Below are positions 1-6,614 of a stretch of 64,000 nt of DNA, piece after piece. This DNA comes from Sphingomonas faeni. Lineage in GTDB: Bacteria; Pseudomonadota; Alphaproteobacteria; Sphingomonadales; Sphingomonadaceae. Each line of letters begins with the position of its first letter. The stretch's first letter is position 1. The stretch spans positions 1-64,000 of the forward strand of contig NZ_JANBVH010000008.1 of assembly GCF_024273235.1 (NCBI RefSeq), written 5' to 3'. A program made the position numbers and the translations under genes. The notes beneath the pieces are model-generated. The model was not told the DNA's origin. It saw only the letters and a program-made list of their open reading frames with translations, and searched no databases.

Positions 1-27
1 CTGATCACCGACGCCGCCGCCCCATAT

Positions 28-1005
28 TCAGGGCGCCGGTCGCTCCACCTGGGCCTCGGCCAGATACACGCCGAACAGCTCTTCAGGATCGGTCCACGCC
101 GCCACCGGCGTCCACCCCCCCGATCGCAGCAGGATCCGTGCGTCCCGAGCACCGTATTTATGGCTGTTCTCGGTGTGGATCGTCTCGCCCTCGGTCATCT
201 CGAACGATCGGCCATCGACCTCGAACGCCACGTCGCGCATCGCCTCGAGATGCATCTCCACCCGCGCGCGATCGTCGTTCCACACCGCCTTGTGCCGGAA
301 CGCCTCGACCGGAATATCGCCGGCCAGTTCGCGGTTGATCCGCTCGAGCAGATTCAGGTTGAACGCCGCCGTCACGCCCTGCGCATCGTCATACGCCGGC
401 ACCAGCACGTCCTCGCTTTTGATCCGGTCCATCCCGATCAACAGCATCGCGCCGATGCCGAGCGACGCCCGCATCGCGCGCAACAGGTCGACCGCCATCA
501 GCGGGATCATGTTGCCGATCGTCGATCCCGGAAAGAACCCCAGTTTCGGCGTATCCGCGATCGTCTTCGGCAGGCTCAGCGGCCGCATAAAATCGGCCTC
601 GAACGGCAGCACCAGCAGGTCGGGAAACTGCTCGCCCAGCACCTTCGACGATTCCCGCAGGAAATCGCCCGAGATATCGATCGGCACGTACACCGACGGC
701 GCGACCGCATCGAGCAGGATCGGCGTCTTGGTCGACGATCCCGACCCGAACTCGACCACCGCACGACCCTCACCGGCGATCCTGGCGACCTCCGGACACA
801 CGGTCTCGAGGATCGAGCGCTCGGTCCGCGTCGGGTAATATTCGGGCAGGTCGGTGATCTTCTCGAACAGTTCCGAGCCGCGCCGGTCGTAGAACCACCG
901 CGCCGGGATCGCCCGCGGCATCCGCGCGAGCCCGTCCAGCACGTCCGCACGGAATTGCGGGTCGGCAAGCGTCTGCTGGCCGTCCTCGATCTCAGGCTTC
1001 AACAT
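28..1005 (-). CDS. egtD: L-histidine N-alpha-methyltransferase (ergothioneine biosynthesis)
   Basis: EgtD trimethylates the alpha-amino group of histidine with S-adenosylmethionine to give hercynine, the first step of ergothioneine synthesis in the cytosol. The 325-residue product has the family opening TDLPEYYPTRTE (about 51-62) and the SAM-binding loop EFGSGSSTKT (about 85-94), and its length is normal for the family. I start at the ATG at 1005 because it overlaps the egtB stop codon (TGATG), which implies translational coupling; an upstream in-frame ATG would run into egtB. Partner and order (egtB then egtD) support ergothioneine rather than another methylated amino acid. egtC and egtE are not nearby, as is usual in proteobacteria. 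Confident call. Confidence 0.95.
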   Translation of the reverse strand: MLKPEIEDGQQTLADPQFRADVLDGLARMPRAIPARWFYDRRGSELFEKITDLPEYYPTRTERSILETVCPEVARIAGEGRAVVEFGSGSSTKTPILLDAVAPSVYVPIDISGDFLRESSKVLGEQFPDLLVLPFEADFMRPLSLPKTIADTPKLGFFPGSTIGNMIPLMAVDLLRAMRASLGIGAMLLIGMDRIKSEDVLVPAYDDAQGVTAAFNLNLLERINRELAGDIPVEAFRHKAVWNDDRARVEMHLEAMRDVAFEVDGRSFEMTEGETIHTENSHKYGARDARILLRSGGWTPVAAWTDPEELFGVYLAEAQVERPAP

Positions 1006-2288
1006 CAAAGGTCTTTCGCGAGGCGCACGCCGGTGAACTGCCACCGTTGGTGCGGATAAAAGAAATTGCGATAGCTCGCCCGCACATGCCCGCGCGGCGT
1101 AGCACAGCTCCCACCCCGCAAAATGAACTGCGAACTCATGAACTTACCGTTATACTCGCCGACCGCGCCGTCGACCTTGGCGAACTTCGGATAGGGGCGA
1201 TACGCGCTGCCGGTCCATTCCCAGACATCGCCAAAGAACGCCGGACCGCTCGCCGCCGGCCGAGGCTCGACCGGTCCCGCGACATCCATCTGGTTGCCGC
1301 CGGAGGCGTCGTGCGAGGCCGCGGCTGCCTCCCACTCGAATTCGGTCGGCAATCGCGCGCCGGCCCAGCTCGCATACGCATCCGCCTCAAAGAAGCTGAC
1401 ATGCGTCACCGGCGCGGCCGGATCGATCGCACGGCGACCGTCGAGCCCGAACCGGGTCCAGCCGCTCCCAGACTCGCTATCGCGCTCTTCCCAATAGAGC
1501 GGCGCGACGATCCCTTCCGCCTTCACCCACGCCCAGCCATCGGCCAGCCAGTGCCGGGCGTCGCGGTAACCGCCATCGGCGATGAATGCGGCCCATTCGC
1601 CATTGGTCACGGTGCGGTCGGCGATCGCGTGAGGCGACAGCAACGCGGCGTGACGCGGCCCCTCGCAATCGAACGCGAAGCCTTCGCTGTCATGGCCGAT
1701 CTCGACGATCTCGCTGCCGCGCTCGATCCAGCCGATCGGACCCGGCATCGCCACCGGAATTTTGCGCGCCGCCGGCCACATCGCCGGCTCGAGCGGGTTC
1801 TCCGAAAACATGTGGAGGATATCGGTGACCAGCAATTCCTGGTGCTGCTCCTCGTGATGGCAACCGAGTGCCACCAGCGCCTGCGCATCCTCGGACAAGG
1901 TCGGCAGCGCATCGAGCAACGCCGCATCGACATGCGCACGATACGCGCGCACTTCGTCGAGCGACGGCCGCGTCACCATCCCGCGCCGATCGCGCGCATG
2001 GCGACGCCCCTCGGCCTCATAATAGCTGTTGAACAGGAACGGGAACCGCTCGTCGTGCAGCGCATAGCCTGCGACATGATCGCGCAGGACGAACGTTTCG
2101 AAGAACCACGTCGTGTGCGCCATGTGCCATTTGGTCGGCGATGCGTCGGCCATCGACTGCACCGTCGCATCGGCATCCGAGAGGGGAGCGGCGAGTGCGA
2201 GCGTCAGATCGCGCACCGCTGCAAACCGCTCGGCCAAGGGGGACGCTGCCGGCGCCGTGGCGCGATCGGGGCGGACGGGACTGGGCAT
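1005..2288 (-). CDS. egtB: Ergothioneine biosynthesis sulfoxide synthase EgtB
   Basis: EgtB is a non-haem iron enzyme that joins hercynine to a thiol donor (gamma-glutamylcysteine or cysteine) with oxygen, forming the sulfoxide precursor of ergothioneine. The 427-residue protein has an N-terminal DinB-like domain with the iron-binding histidines in WHMAHTTWFF and CHHEEQHQELL, followed by a C-terminal formylglycine-generating-enzyme-like (FGE-sulfatase) domain ending in RGGSCATPRGHVRASYRNF. The start at 2288 is chosen because GAGGAGAGA lies just upstream; an in-frame ATG 35 codons earlier lacks such a site. It is first in a two-gene operon with egtD. Whether it prefers cysteine or gamma-glutamylcysteine cannot be read from the sequence. 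Confidence 0.94.
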   Translation of the reverse strand: MPSPVRPDRATAPAASPLAERFAAVRDLTLALAAPLSDADATVQSMADASPTKWHMAHTTWFFETFVLRDHVAGYALHDERFPFLFNSYYEAEGRRHARDRRGMVTRPSLDEVRAYRAHVDAALLDALPTLSEDAQALVALGCHHEEQHQELLVTDILHMFSENPLEPAMWPAARKIPVAMPGPIGWIERGSEIVEIGHDSEGFAFDCEGPRHAALLSPHAIADRTVTNGEWAAFIADGGYRDARHWLADGWAWVKAEGIVAPLYWEERDSESGSGWTRFGLDGRRAIDPAAPVTHVSFFEADAYASWAGARLPTEFEWEAAAASHDASGGNQMDVAGPVEPRPAASGPAFFGDVWEWTGSAYRPYPKFAKVDGAVGEYNGKFMSSQFILRGGSCATPRGHVRASYRNFFYPHQRWQFTGVRLAKDL

Positions 2289-2349
2289 CGATCTCTCCTC
2301 AGTTCTACGTCGACCGATGCGACGTTGGAACGCGAGCGACGAAACGCGC

Positions 2350-2943
2350 CTAACCGCGCGTAGCCCCCGGTCGCCATAGAACGTCGCCGGCACCGTTTTG
2401 GTTCACCACCCGCGATGCCACGAACAGGAAATCCGATAGCCGGTTAACATACGCTAATGCGGCCGGATTGAGCCGCTGCGTCTCGCTCGCCCCGACCGCG
2501 GAACGCTCCGCCCGCCGGCTGATCGCGCGCGCCAGATGCAGCGCGGCGGCCTCCGCCGAACCACCCGGCAGGATGAAACTGCGCAACGGGGCGAGGTGCG
2601 CGTTCATCGCGTCGATCTCGCGCTCCAGCCGCTCGACCTGCGAGGGCACGATCCGCAATACCATCTCCGACGGCGTAAAATCGTCCGCACCGGCTTCGTC
2701 CGCGCCGGCGGGCGTGGCCAGGTCCGCGCCGAGATCGAACAGGTCGTTCTGGATCCGAGTCAGCGCCGCCGCCATCGGCTGGTCGCCGAGCGCGATCACC
2801 GCGAGCCCGATCGCCGAGTTCGCCTCGTCGACATCGCCGATCGCCTGCATCAGCGCGCTCGACTTCGACACGCGCGATCCGTCGACCAGGCCGGTCGTGC
2901 CGTCGTCGCCGGTGCGCGTATAAATCTTGTTCAGCTTGACCAT
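2350..2943 (-). CDS. PduO-type cob(I)alamin adenosyltransferase
   Basis: The enzyme transfers the adenosyl group of ATP to cob(I)alamin (or cobyrinate diamide) to make coenzyme B12. The 197-residue product begins with the PduO-family ATP-binding signature YTRTGDDGTTGL (about 7-18) and carries the helix-bundle motif SRRAERS near 160. An upstream in-frame ATG would add 70 residues that are only translated palindromic repeat (Pro/Gly-rich), so I start at 2943. The next gene on the same strand is the twin-helix HIG1-like protein, a pairing common in alphaproteobacteria. No cobalamin riboswitch is visible upstream; that space holds repeats. The physiological substrate (cobalamin salvage or de novo) is not decidable here. 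Confidence 0.93.
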   Translation of the reverse strand: MVKLNKIYTRTGDDGTTGLVDGSRVSKSSALMQAIGDVDEANSAIGLAVIALGDQPMAAALTRIQNDLFDLGADLATPAGADEAGADDFTPSEMVLRIVPSQVERLEREIDAMNAHLAPLRSFILPGGSAEAAALHLARAISRRAERSAVGASETQRLNPAALAYVNRLSDFLFVASRVVNQNGAGDVLWRPGATRG

Positions 2944-2991
2944 GAATGTTCCAGATTGAAGCGCATCAAAGCCCTGTCGCCCCCCACCAAC

Positions 2992-3018
2992 CGTCACCCC
3001 AGCGAAAGCTGGGGTATC
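2992..3018. repeat. Family C palindromic element, single arm
   Basis: Hairpin CACCCCAGCGAAAGCTGGGG, where the stem closes on a GAAA loop. Other copies of this family have a second, inverted arm roughly 60 bases on; here a family A element lies where it should be, suggesting insertion of A into C or loss of the second arm. Confidence 0.85.
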
Positions 3019-3050
3019 CCTCGTGACTCGCGACGACTGCTGCAACCCCG

Positions 3051-3174
3051 ATCCTCCCCCGCCAGGGGGAGGTGGCGCCGAAGGTGACGGAGGAGGAGAA
3101 CACGTAACGCTGGTTTCCCTTACCTCCCCCTCCGTCTGGCAAGAGCCAACCACCTCCCCCTGGCGGGGGAGGAT
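3051..3174. repeat. Family A palindromic element (copy 1 of 6)
   Basis: About 124 bases bounded by CCTCCCCCGCCAGGGGGAGG and its near inverse, with an asymmetric interior: the left half carries CGCCGAAGGTGACGGAGG, the right half CTCCGTCTGGCAAGAGCC. The same unit recurs at 17375, 43542, 53302, 55141 and 56529. Lies between the adenosyltransferase and the HIG1-like gene. Confidence 0.92.
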
Positions 3175-3193
3175 CGAAGGTAACGTTCGCGCC

Positions 3194-3424
3194 CTAGGTC
3201 CGCCCCGCCGCGAACAGGATGACGACCACGATCAGGATCGCCAGCGCCTGGAAGAAGATTCGCTGCTGCATCATCCGATTCGATTTCAGCGACGCGGCAC
3301 TCGGCCCGTTCCCATCGCGCACCTGCGCGCTGCCCTCCTGCAGGAACGACACGACGCCCCGCACCAGAGCCACGACGGTCGCGATCATCGCCGCGATCAG
3401 GAGGATGACGAGGAATGTGTTCAT
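3194..3424 (-). CDS. Twin transmembrane helix small protein (HIG1-like)
   Basis: A 76-residue inner-membrane protein with two predicted helices: MNTFLVILLIAAMIATVVAL at the N-terminus and a second near the C-terminus (FFQALAILIVVVILF), joined by a polar loop containing KSNRMMQQRI. This layout matches the bacterial hypoxia-induced-gene-1 domain family, often annotated as twin transmembrane helix small protein and commonly found beside cobalamin adenosyltransferase in alphaproteobacteria. The start at 3424 is used because the helix begins immediately; longer in-frame starts add a sequence unlike the family. In mitochondria HIG1 proteins associate with respiratory supercomplexes; whether bacterial members do so is not established, so no function is assigned. 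Confidence 0.82.
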   Translation of the reverse strand: MNTFLVILLIAAMIATVVALVRGVVSFLQEGSAQVRDGNGPSAASLKSNRMMQQRIFFQALAILIVVVILFAAGRT

Positions 3425-3540
3425 GACTCGAATGTAAGCGCGCACCGGCAGGGTAGCAATGGCGTACCCGAAGCCGGAAAATGACCCATGTTGCCGATAA
3501 GCAATGTTGCGGACTGCCGCGTGGGTAGCGCACATGGCGC

Positions 3541-3891
3541 ATGCTCTATCTCGCGCTCAAGGCCCTGATTTCCGGTATCCTGATTGCCGCTGCGTCGGAA
3601 CTGGCCAAGCGCTATCCCGGTTTCGGTGCGCTGGTGGCGTCGCTGCCGCTGGTATCGGTGCTCGGGATGATCTGGCTATGGCACGACAAACCCGATCCGC
3701 GGACGATGGCCGCGCACGCCGGCGCGACCTTCTGGTACGTGCTGCCATCGCTACCGATGTTCCTGCTGATCCCCGCGCTACTCCGCCACGGCGCGCCGTT
3801 CTGGCTGTCGTTGCTCGCGGGCTGTATCCTGACGATCGCACTCTATGCGGCGATGACCTGGGCGGCGCCGAGATTGGGGATCGAGCTGTAG
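3541..3891 (+). CDS. DUF3147 family membrane protein
   Basis: A 116-residue polytopic protein with about four hydrophobic segments (residues roughly 1-22, 30-47, 63-80, 90-110). The sequence pattern LALKALISGILIAAASELAKR, followed by a proline-leucine-rich loop and WYVLPSLPMFL, resembles DUF3147, an uncharacterised small membrane family. It is divergent from the HIG1-like gene with a 116-base gap that must hold both promoters, and is followed by a long repeat block. No catalytic motif is visible. The family name is given from memory of its pattern; the function is unknown. Confidence 0.8.
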   Translation: MLYLALKALISGILIAAASELAKRYPGFGALVASLPLVSVLGMIWLWHDKPDPRTMAAHAGATFWYVLPSLPMFLLIPALLRHGAPFWLSLLAGCILTIALYAAMTWAAPRLGIEL

Positions 3892-3906
3892 CAGAACCAA
3901 TCAAAA

Positions 3907-4300
3907 CACCACCCCGGCGAAGGCCGGGGCCCAATTGGGAAAGCCGAGGTAACGGAGCGATGCGTTACGCCAGCAACGTCCCCCAACTGGGCCCCGGCCT
4001 CCGCCGGGGTGGTGGCACTTTACGGGCGTCACCCCTCCCTCACTGTTTCCCCGCGAAGGCGGCGACCCAGACTGGGCTCCCGCCTTCGCGGGAGAACAAG
4101 GAAGCATTAGCGACGTCACCTCCCCGGCGAAGGCCACCACCCCGGCAAGACCACCACCCCGGCAAGACCACCACCCACGCAAGGCAAACCACCCCGGCGG
4201 AGGCCGGGGCCCAATTGGGGGACGGTGCCGACCTGCCTCGGTCCTCCATTACCGATCTTCACCAATTGGGCCCCAGCCTTCGCCGGGGTGGTGGAAATCG
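3907..4300. repeat. Composite block of family B and D palindromic elements
   Basis: The 441-base space between the DUF3147 gene and gluQ holds no gene. It carries family B units built on CCACCCCGGCGAAGGCCGGG plus GCCCAATTGG (3907-4015 and about 4188-4300) around a family D unit (about 4046-4106, CCCGCGAAGGCGG/CCCGCCTTCGCGGG). Between 4130 and 4190 a short degenerate tandem of CACCACCCCGGCAAGAC occurs. The flanking genes converge, so the block may also stop transcription. Confidence 0.9.
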
Positions 4301-4332
4301 ATAGCGGTCGCGGTCGTTGCTTCAGACGCTAT

Positions 4333-5166
4333 TTAACCAGTCCCCCGCACCCGAGCCGCCAGCGCCACCCCATCCTCCCCACCCGCGCGCATCTCCGCCA
4401 GCGACAACGCCCCGTCCCGCTTCGCCAACCGCCGCCCCGCCGCATCCACCACCAGCGGATGATGATGGTACGAAGGCACCGGCAACCCCAGCAAAGCCTG
4501 CAACACCCGGTGCACGTCCGTCGCCGCGAACAGGTCCACCCCGCGCACCACATCCGTCACGCCCTGCGCGGCATCGTCCAGCGTCACCGCCAGATGATAG
4601 CTCGCCGGCGCATCCTTCCGCGCCAGCACCACGTCCCCCTGCGCCAACGGATCCGCCGTCACCGTCCCGGCAATCGCATCATGCCACGCCAGCGCGCCGG
4701 TAATCGCCACCGCCTTCGCCATATCGAGCCGCCAGCAATGCGCTAGATGCGCGCGCGCGGTCACCTCCTCGACAGTCAGCCTCCGACAGATTCCCGGATA
4801 GACCGGCGCCGCATCCCCCTGCGGTGCGGACGCGCTCGCCGCGATCTCCGCGCGCGTACAGAAACATGGATACACGAGCCCGCGCGCCTTCAGCGTCTCC
4901 AGCGCAGCCCCATATTTCGCCAGCCGCTCCGACTGGAACACCAGCGAGTCCCACCGCAACCCGAGCCACGCCAGATCCTCGAGGATCCCCGCGACGAACT
5001 CGGGCCGACTCCGCGTCCCGTCGATATCCTCGATCCGCAACAGGAACCGCCCGCCCCGCTCGCGCGCGAAGTCATGCGCGCGGATCGCCGATGCCGCATG
5101 GCCCAGGTGCAACCGTCCCGTCGGGCTCGGCGCGAACCGCGTTACGACCGGTCCATCGCTCAGCAC
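4333..5166 (-). CDS. gluQ: Glutamyl-Q tRNA(Asp) synthetase
   Basis: GluQ is a truncated glutamyl-tRNA synthetase that attaches glutamate to the queuosine base of tRNA(Asp), not to the tRNA 3' end. The 277-residue protein has the class I start FAPSPTGRLHLGHA (HIGH-type, about 9-22), a CFC plus YPGIC zinc-binding region (about 100-127), and a KMSKS-type LAKRDGA near 244-250; it lacks the C-terminal anticodon-binding domain of full GltX, which separates it from gltX. Start is GTG at 5166, matching the family N-terminus. It diverges from the HNH gene. The downstream edge meets the repeat block. Confidence 0.95.
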   Translation of the reverse strand: MLSDGPVVTRFAPSPTGRLHLGHAASAIRAHDFARERGGRFLLRIEDIDGTRSRPEFVAGILEDLAWLGLRWDSLVFQSERLAKYGAALETLKARGLVYPCFCTRAEIAASASAPQGDAAPVYPGICRRLTVEEVTARAHLAHCWRLDMAKAVAITGALAWHDAIAGTVTADPLAQGDVVLARKDAPASYHLAVTLDDAAQGVTDVVRGVDLFAATDVHRVLQALLGLPVPSYHHHPLVVDAAGRRLAKRDGALSLAEMRAGGEDGVALAARVRGTG

Positions 5167-5255
5167 GCTTGACCGACCGCGGTGCGCCGTGCTGTCATGT
5201 CCTTGTCATCGCTGTCGTCCATAGGGCGCTCTGCGAAGCCTGAGTGGGAGGAGCC

Positions 5256-5822
5256 GTGTTTCACCCCGACCTGATACGCCACCCGGATGGTTGTCCGGCG
5301 CTCGTGCTGAATGCCGATTATACGCCGCTTTCTTACTATCCGCTCAGCGTCTGGCCGTGGCAAACCGCGGTCAAGGCTGTTTTCCTCGATCGTGTCGACA
5401 TCGTCGCCACCTATGAACGCGAAGTCCGCAGCGCCAATTTCGCGCTGAAACTGCCCTCGGTGATCGCGCTGAAGCAGTTCGTCCGACCGTCGCAATTTCC
5501 CGCCTTCACCCGGTTCAACCTGTTCCTGCGCGACAAGTTCACCTGCCAATATTGCGGCAAGCTGCGCGATCTCACCTTCGACCATGTCGTGCCGCGCGCG
5601 CAAGGCGGTCGTACCACGTGGGAGAACGTCGTCACCGCCTGCTCACCGTGCAACCTCAAAAAGGGCGGGCGGACGCCGAAACAGGCGGGCATGCCGCTGC
5701 ACATCGAGGCGATCCGCCCAACCAACTGGCACCTCCAGGAACACGGCCGCAGCTTCCCGCCCAACTACCTGCACGACACATGGCACGACTGGCTGTATTG
5801 GGACGTTGAACTGGAAGCGTAA
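5256..5822 (+). CDS. HNH endonuclease family protein
   Basis: A 188-residue protein with a C-terminal HNH fold: FTCQYCGK and a later CSPCNLKKGGRTP provide two CxxC zinc knuckles, and FDHVVPRAQGG gives the DH catalytic pair, followed by an Asn-containing helix (WENVVTACSPCN). The N-terminal half (LVLNADYTPLSYYPLSVWPW) is the conserved lead found in this stand-alone alphaproteobacterial family. I favour the GTG at 5256 because the protein then begins FHPDLIRHP as in relatives; a GTG at 5244 is also in frame but would place the GGGAGGAG ribosome-binding sequence (5247-5253) inside the gene. Biological role unknown; likely a housekeeping DNA or RNA nuclease rather than a restriction enzyme, since no partner is present. 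Confidence 0.85.
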   Translation: MFHPDLIRHPDGCPALVLNADYTPLSYYPLSVWPWQTAVKAVFLDRVDIVATYEREVRSANFALKLPSVIALKQFVRPSQFPAFTRFNLFLRDKFTCQYCGKLRDLTFDHVVPRAQGGRTTWENVVTACSPCNLKKGGRTPKQAGMPLHIEAIRPTNWHLQEHGRSFPPNYLHDTWHDWLYWDVELEA

Positions 5823-5848
5823 CGGCTTTCAAGACGACGGGAGATTCT

Positions 5849-6223
5849 ATGCAGGTGAAACTGGTGGCGGCGCTCGCCGCAACGGGACTTTTCATGTCCG
5901 CGTGCGGCGACAAGGACGCGCAGCGCGCACAGGCCGACGCCAACGCGGTCGGCTTCGTGCCCCCCTCGGTGACGTCTCGCCTGGATTTCGGCGCCAGCAT
6001 GGAACGCCGTTTCCGCACGCTCGACCGCAACGCCGACGACCGCATAACCAAGGACGAACTCCCCGCGCCGAACGCCCGCATCAAGGCGTTCGACCGCAAC
6101 AAGGACGGCATCATCACCGCGATCGAGTGGAGCGAAGGCACGCTCGCCTGGTTCGACCGGATGGACCTCAACCGAGACGGCACCGTCACATCGGAAGAGC
6201 GCGCGGAGTCACGGAAGCGCTGA
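5849..6223 (+). CDS. EF-hand domain lipoprotein
   Basis: A 124-residue protein with a lipoprotein signal peptide (MQVKLVAALAATGLFMSACG; the acylated Cys is residue 19) and three EF-hand calcium loops: DRNADDRITKDE (59-70), DRNKDGIITAIE (82-93) and DLNRDGTVTSEE (106-117). The first loop has Asp where glycine is usual at position 6. A clear ribosome-binding site GGGAG sits 6 bases before the ATG. Likely anchored in the outer or inner membrane facing the periplasm, where it could bind calcium; no partner is suggested by the neighbours. A second EF-hand protein occurs at 33033. Confidence 0.88.
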   Translation: MQVKLVAALAATGLFMSACGDKDAQRAQADANAVGFVPPSVTSRLDFGASMERRFRTLDRNADDRITKDELPAPNARIKAFDRNKDGIITAIEWSEGTLAWFDRMDLNRDGTVTSEERAESRKR

Positions 6224-6264
6224 GCGTTCCCGTTCCGCCGCCACTGCTATCGACACCTTCAATT

Positions 6265-6435
6265 CCGTCACCCCAGCGAATTTTATTCCGTCACCGAAGC
6301 TAACGCCGGAGTATCTCTCGGGGGTTCGCGACGTACGCTCCTCCTTACCCGTCACCCCAGCGAAAGCTGGGGTATCTCTCGGGGTTCGCGACACCTGCCA
6401 CACGTGGAGATCCAAGCTTTCGCTGGGATGACGGA
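6265..6435. repeat. Family C palindromic elements, degenerate multiple copies
   Basis: Part of a 391-base gene-free gap (6224-6614). It holds a broken copy (CCCCAGCGAA then a run-in), then CACCCCAGCGAAAGCTGGGG with the usual TATCTCTCGGGGTTCGCGAC core, and the inverse arm ending at 6435. The rest of the gap (6436-6614) presumably carries the ppc promoter; I see no clear operator there. Confidence 0.85.
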
Positions 6436-6614
6436 GTGGGGCTGGAATGACGGAACAGCTAAGACGACGGCGCAGCCGCTAAAACCTGGGGCCGACGCCT
6501 AGGGGCACCCAAAGACAATAATATTACACCCCACCCGCGCAATACATTCGATTTCACGCCTCCCGCCCTCCATTCCCGGTTGACCTGAACCCTGCCGCAG
6601 CGCAGCAGGGAATC

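Noticed and set aside
2944..3153. Pro/Gly-rich N-terminal extension of the adenosyltransferase
   Set aside because: The extra residues are translated family A and C repeats. The same artefact affects the FMN reductase (17342-17575) and the exonuclease (56282-56632).
2944..3193. Cobalamin riboswitch upstream of the adenosyltransferase
   Set aside because: I looked for the B12-box pattern and found only family A and C repeats.
3907..4300. CRISPR-like repeats
   Set aside because: The repeats are palindromic, irregularly spaced and flanked by non-unique sequence; no cas gene is nearby.
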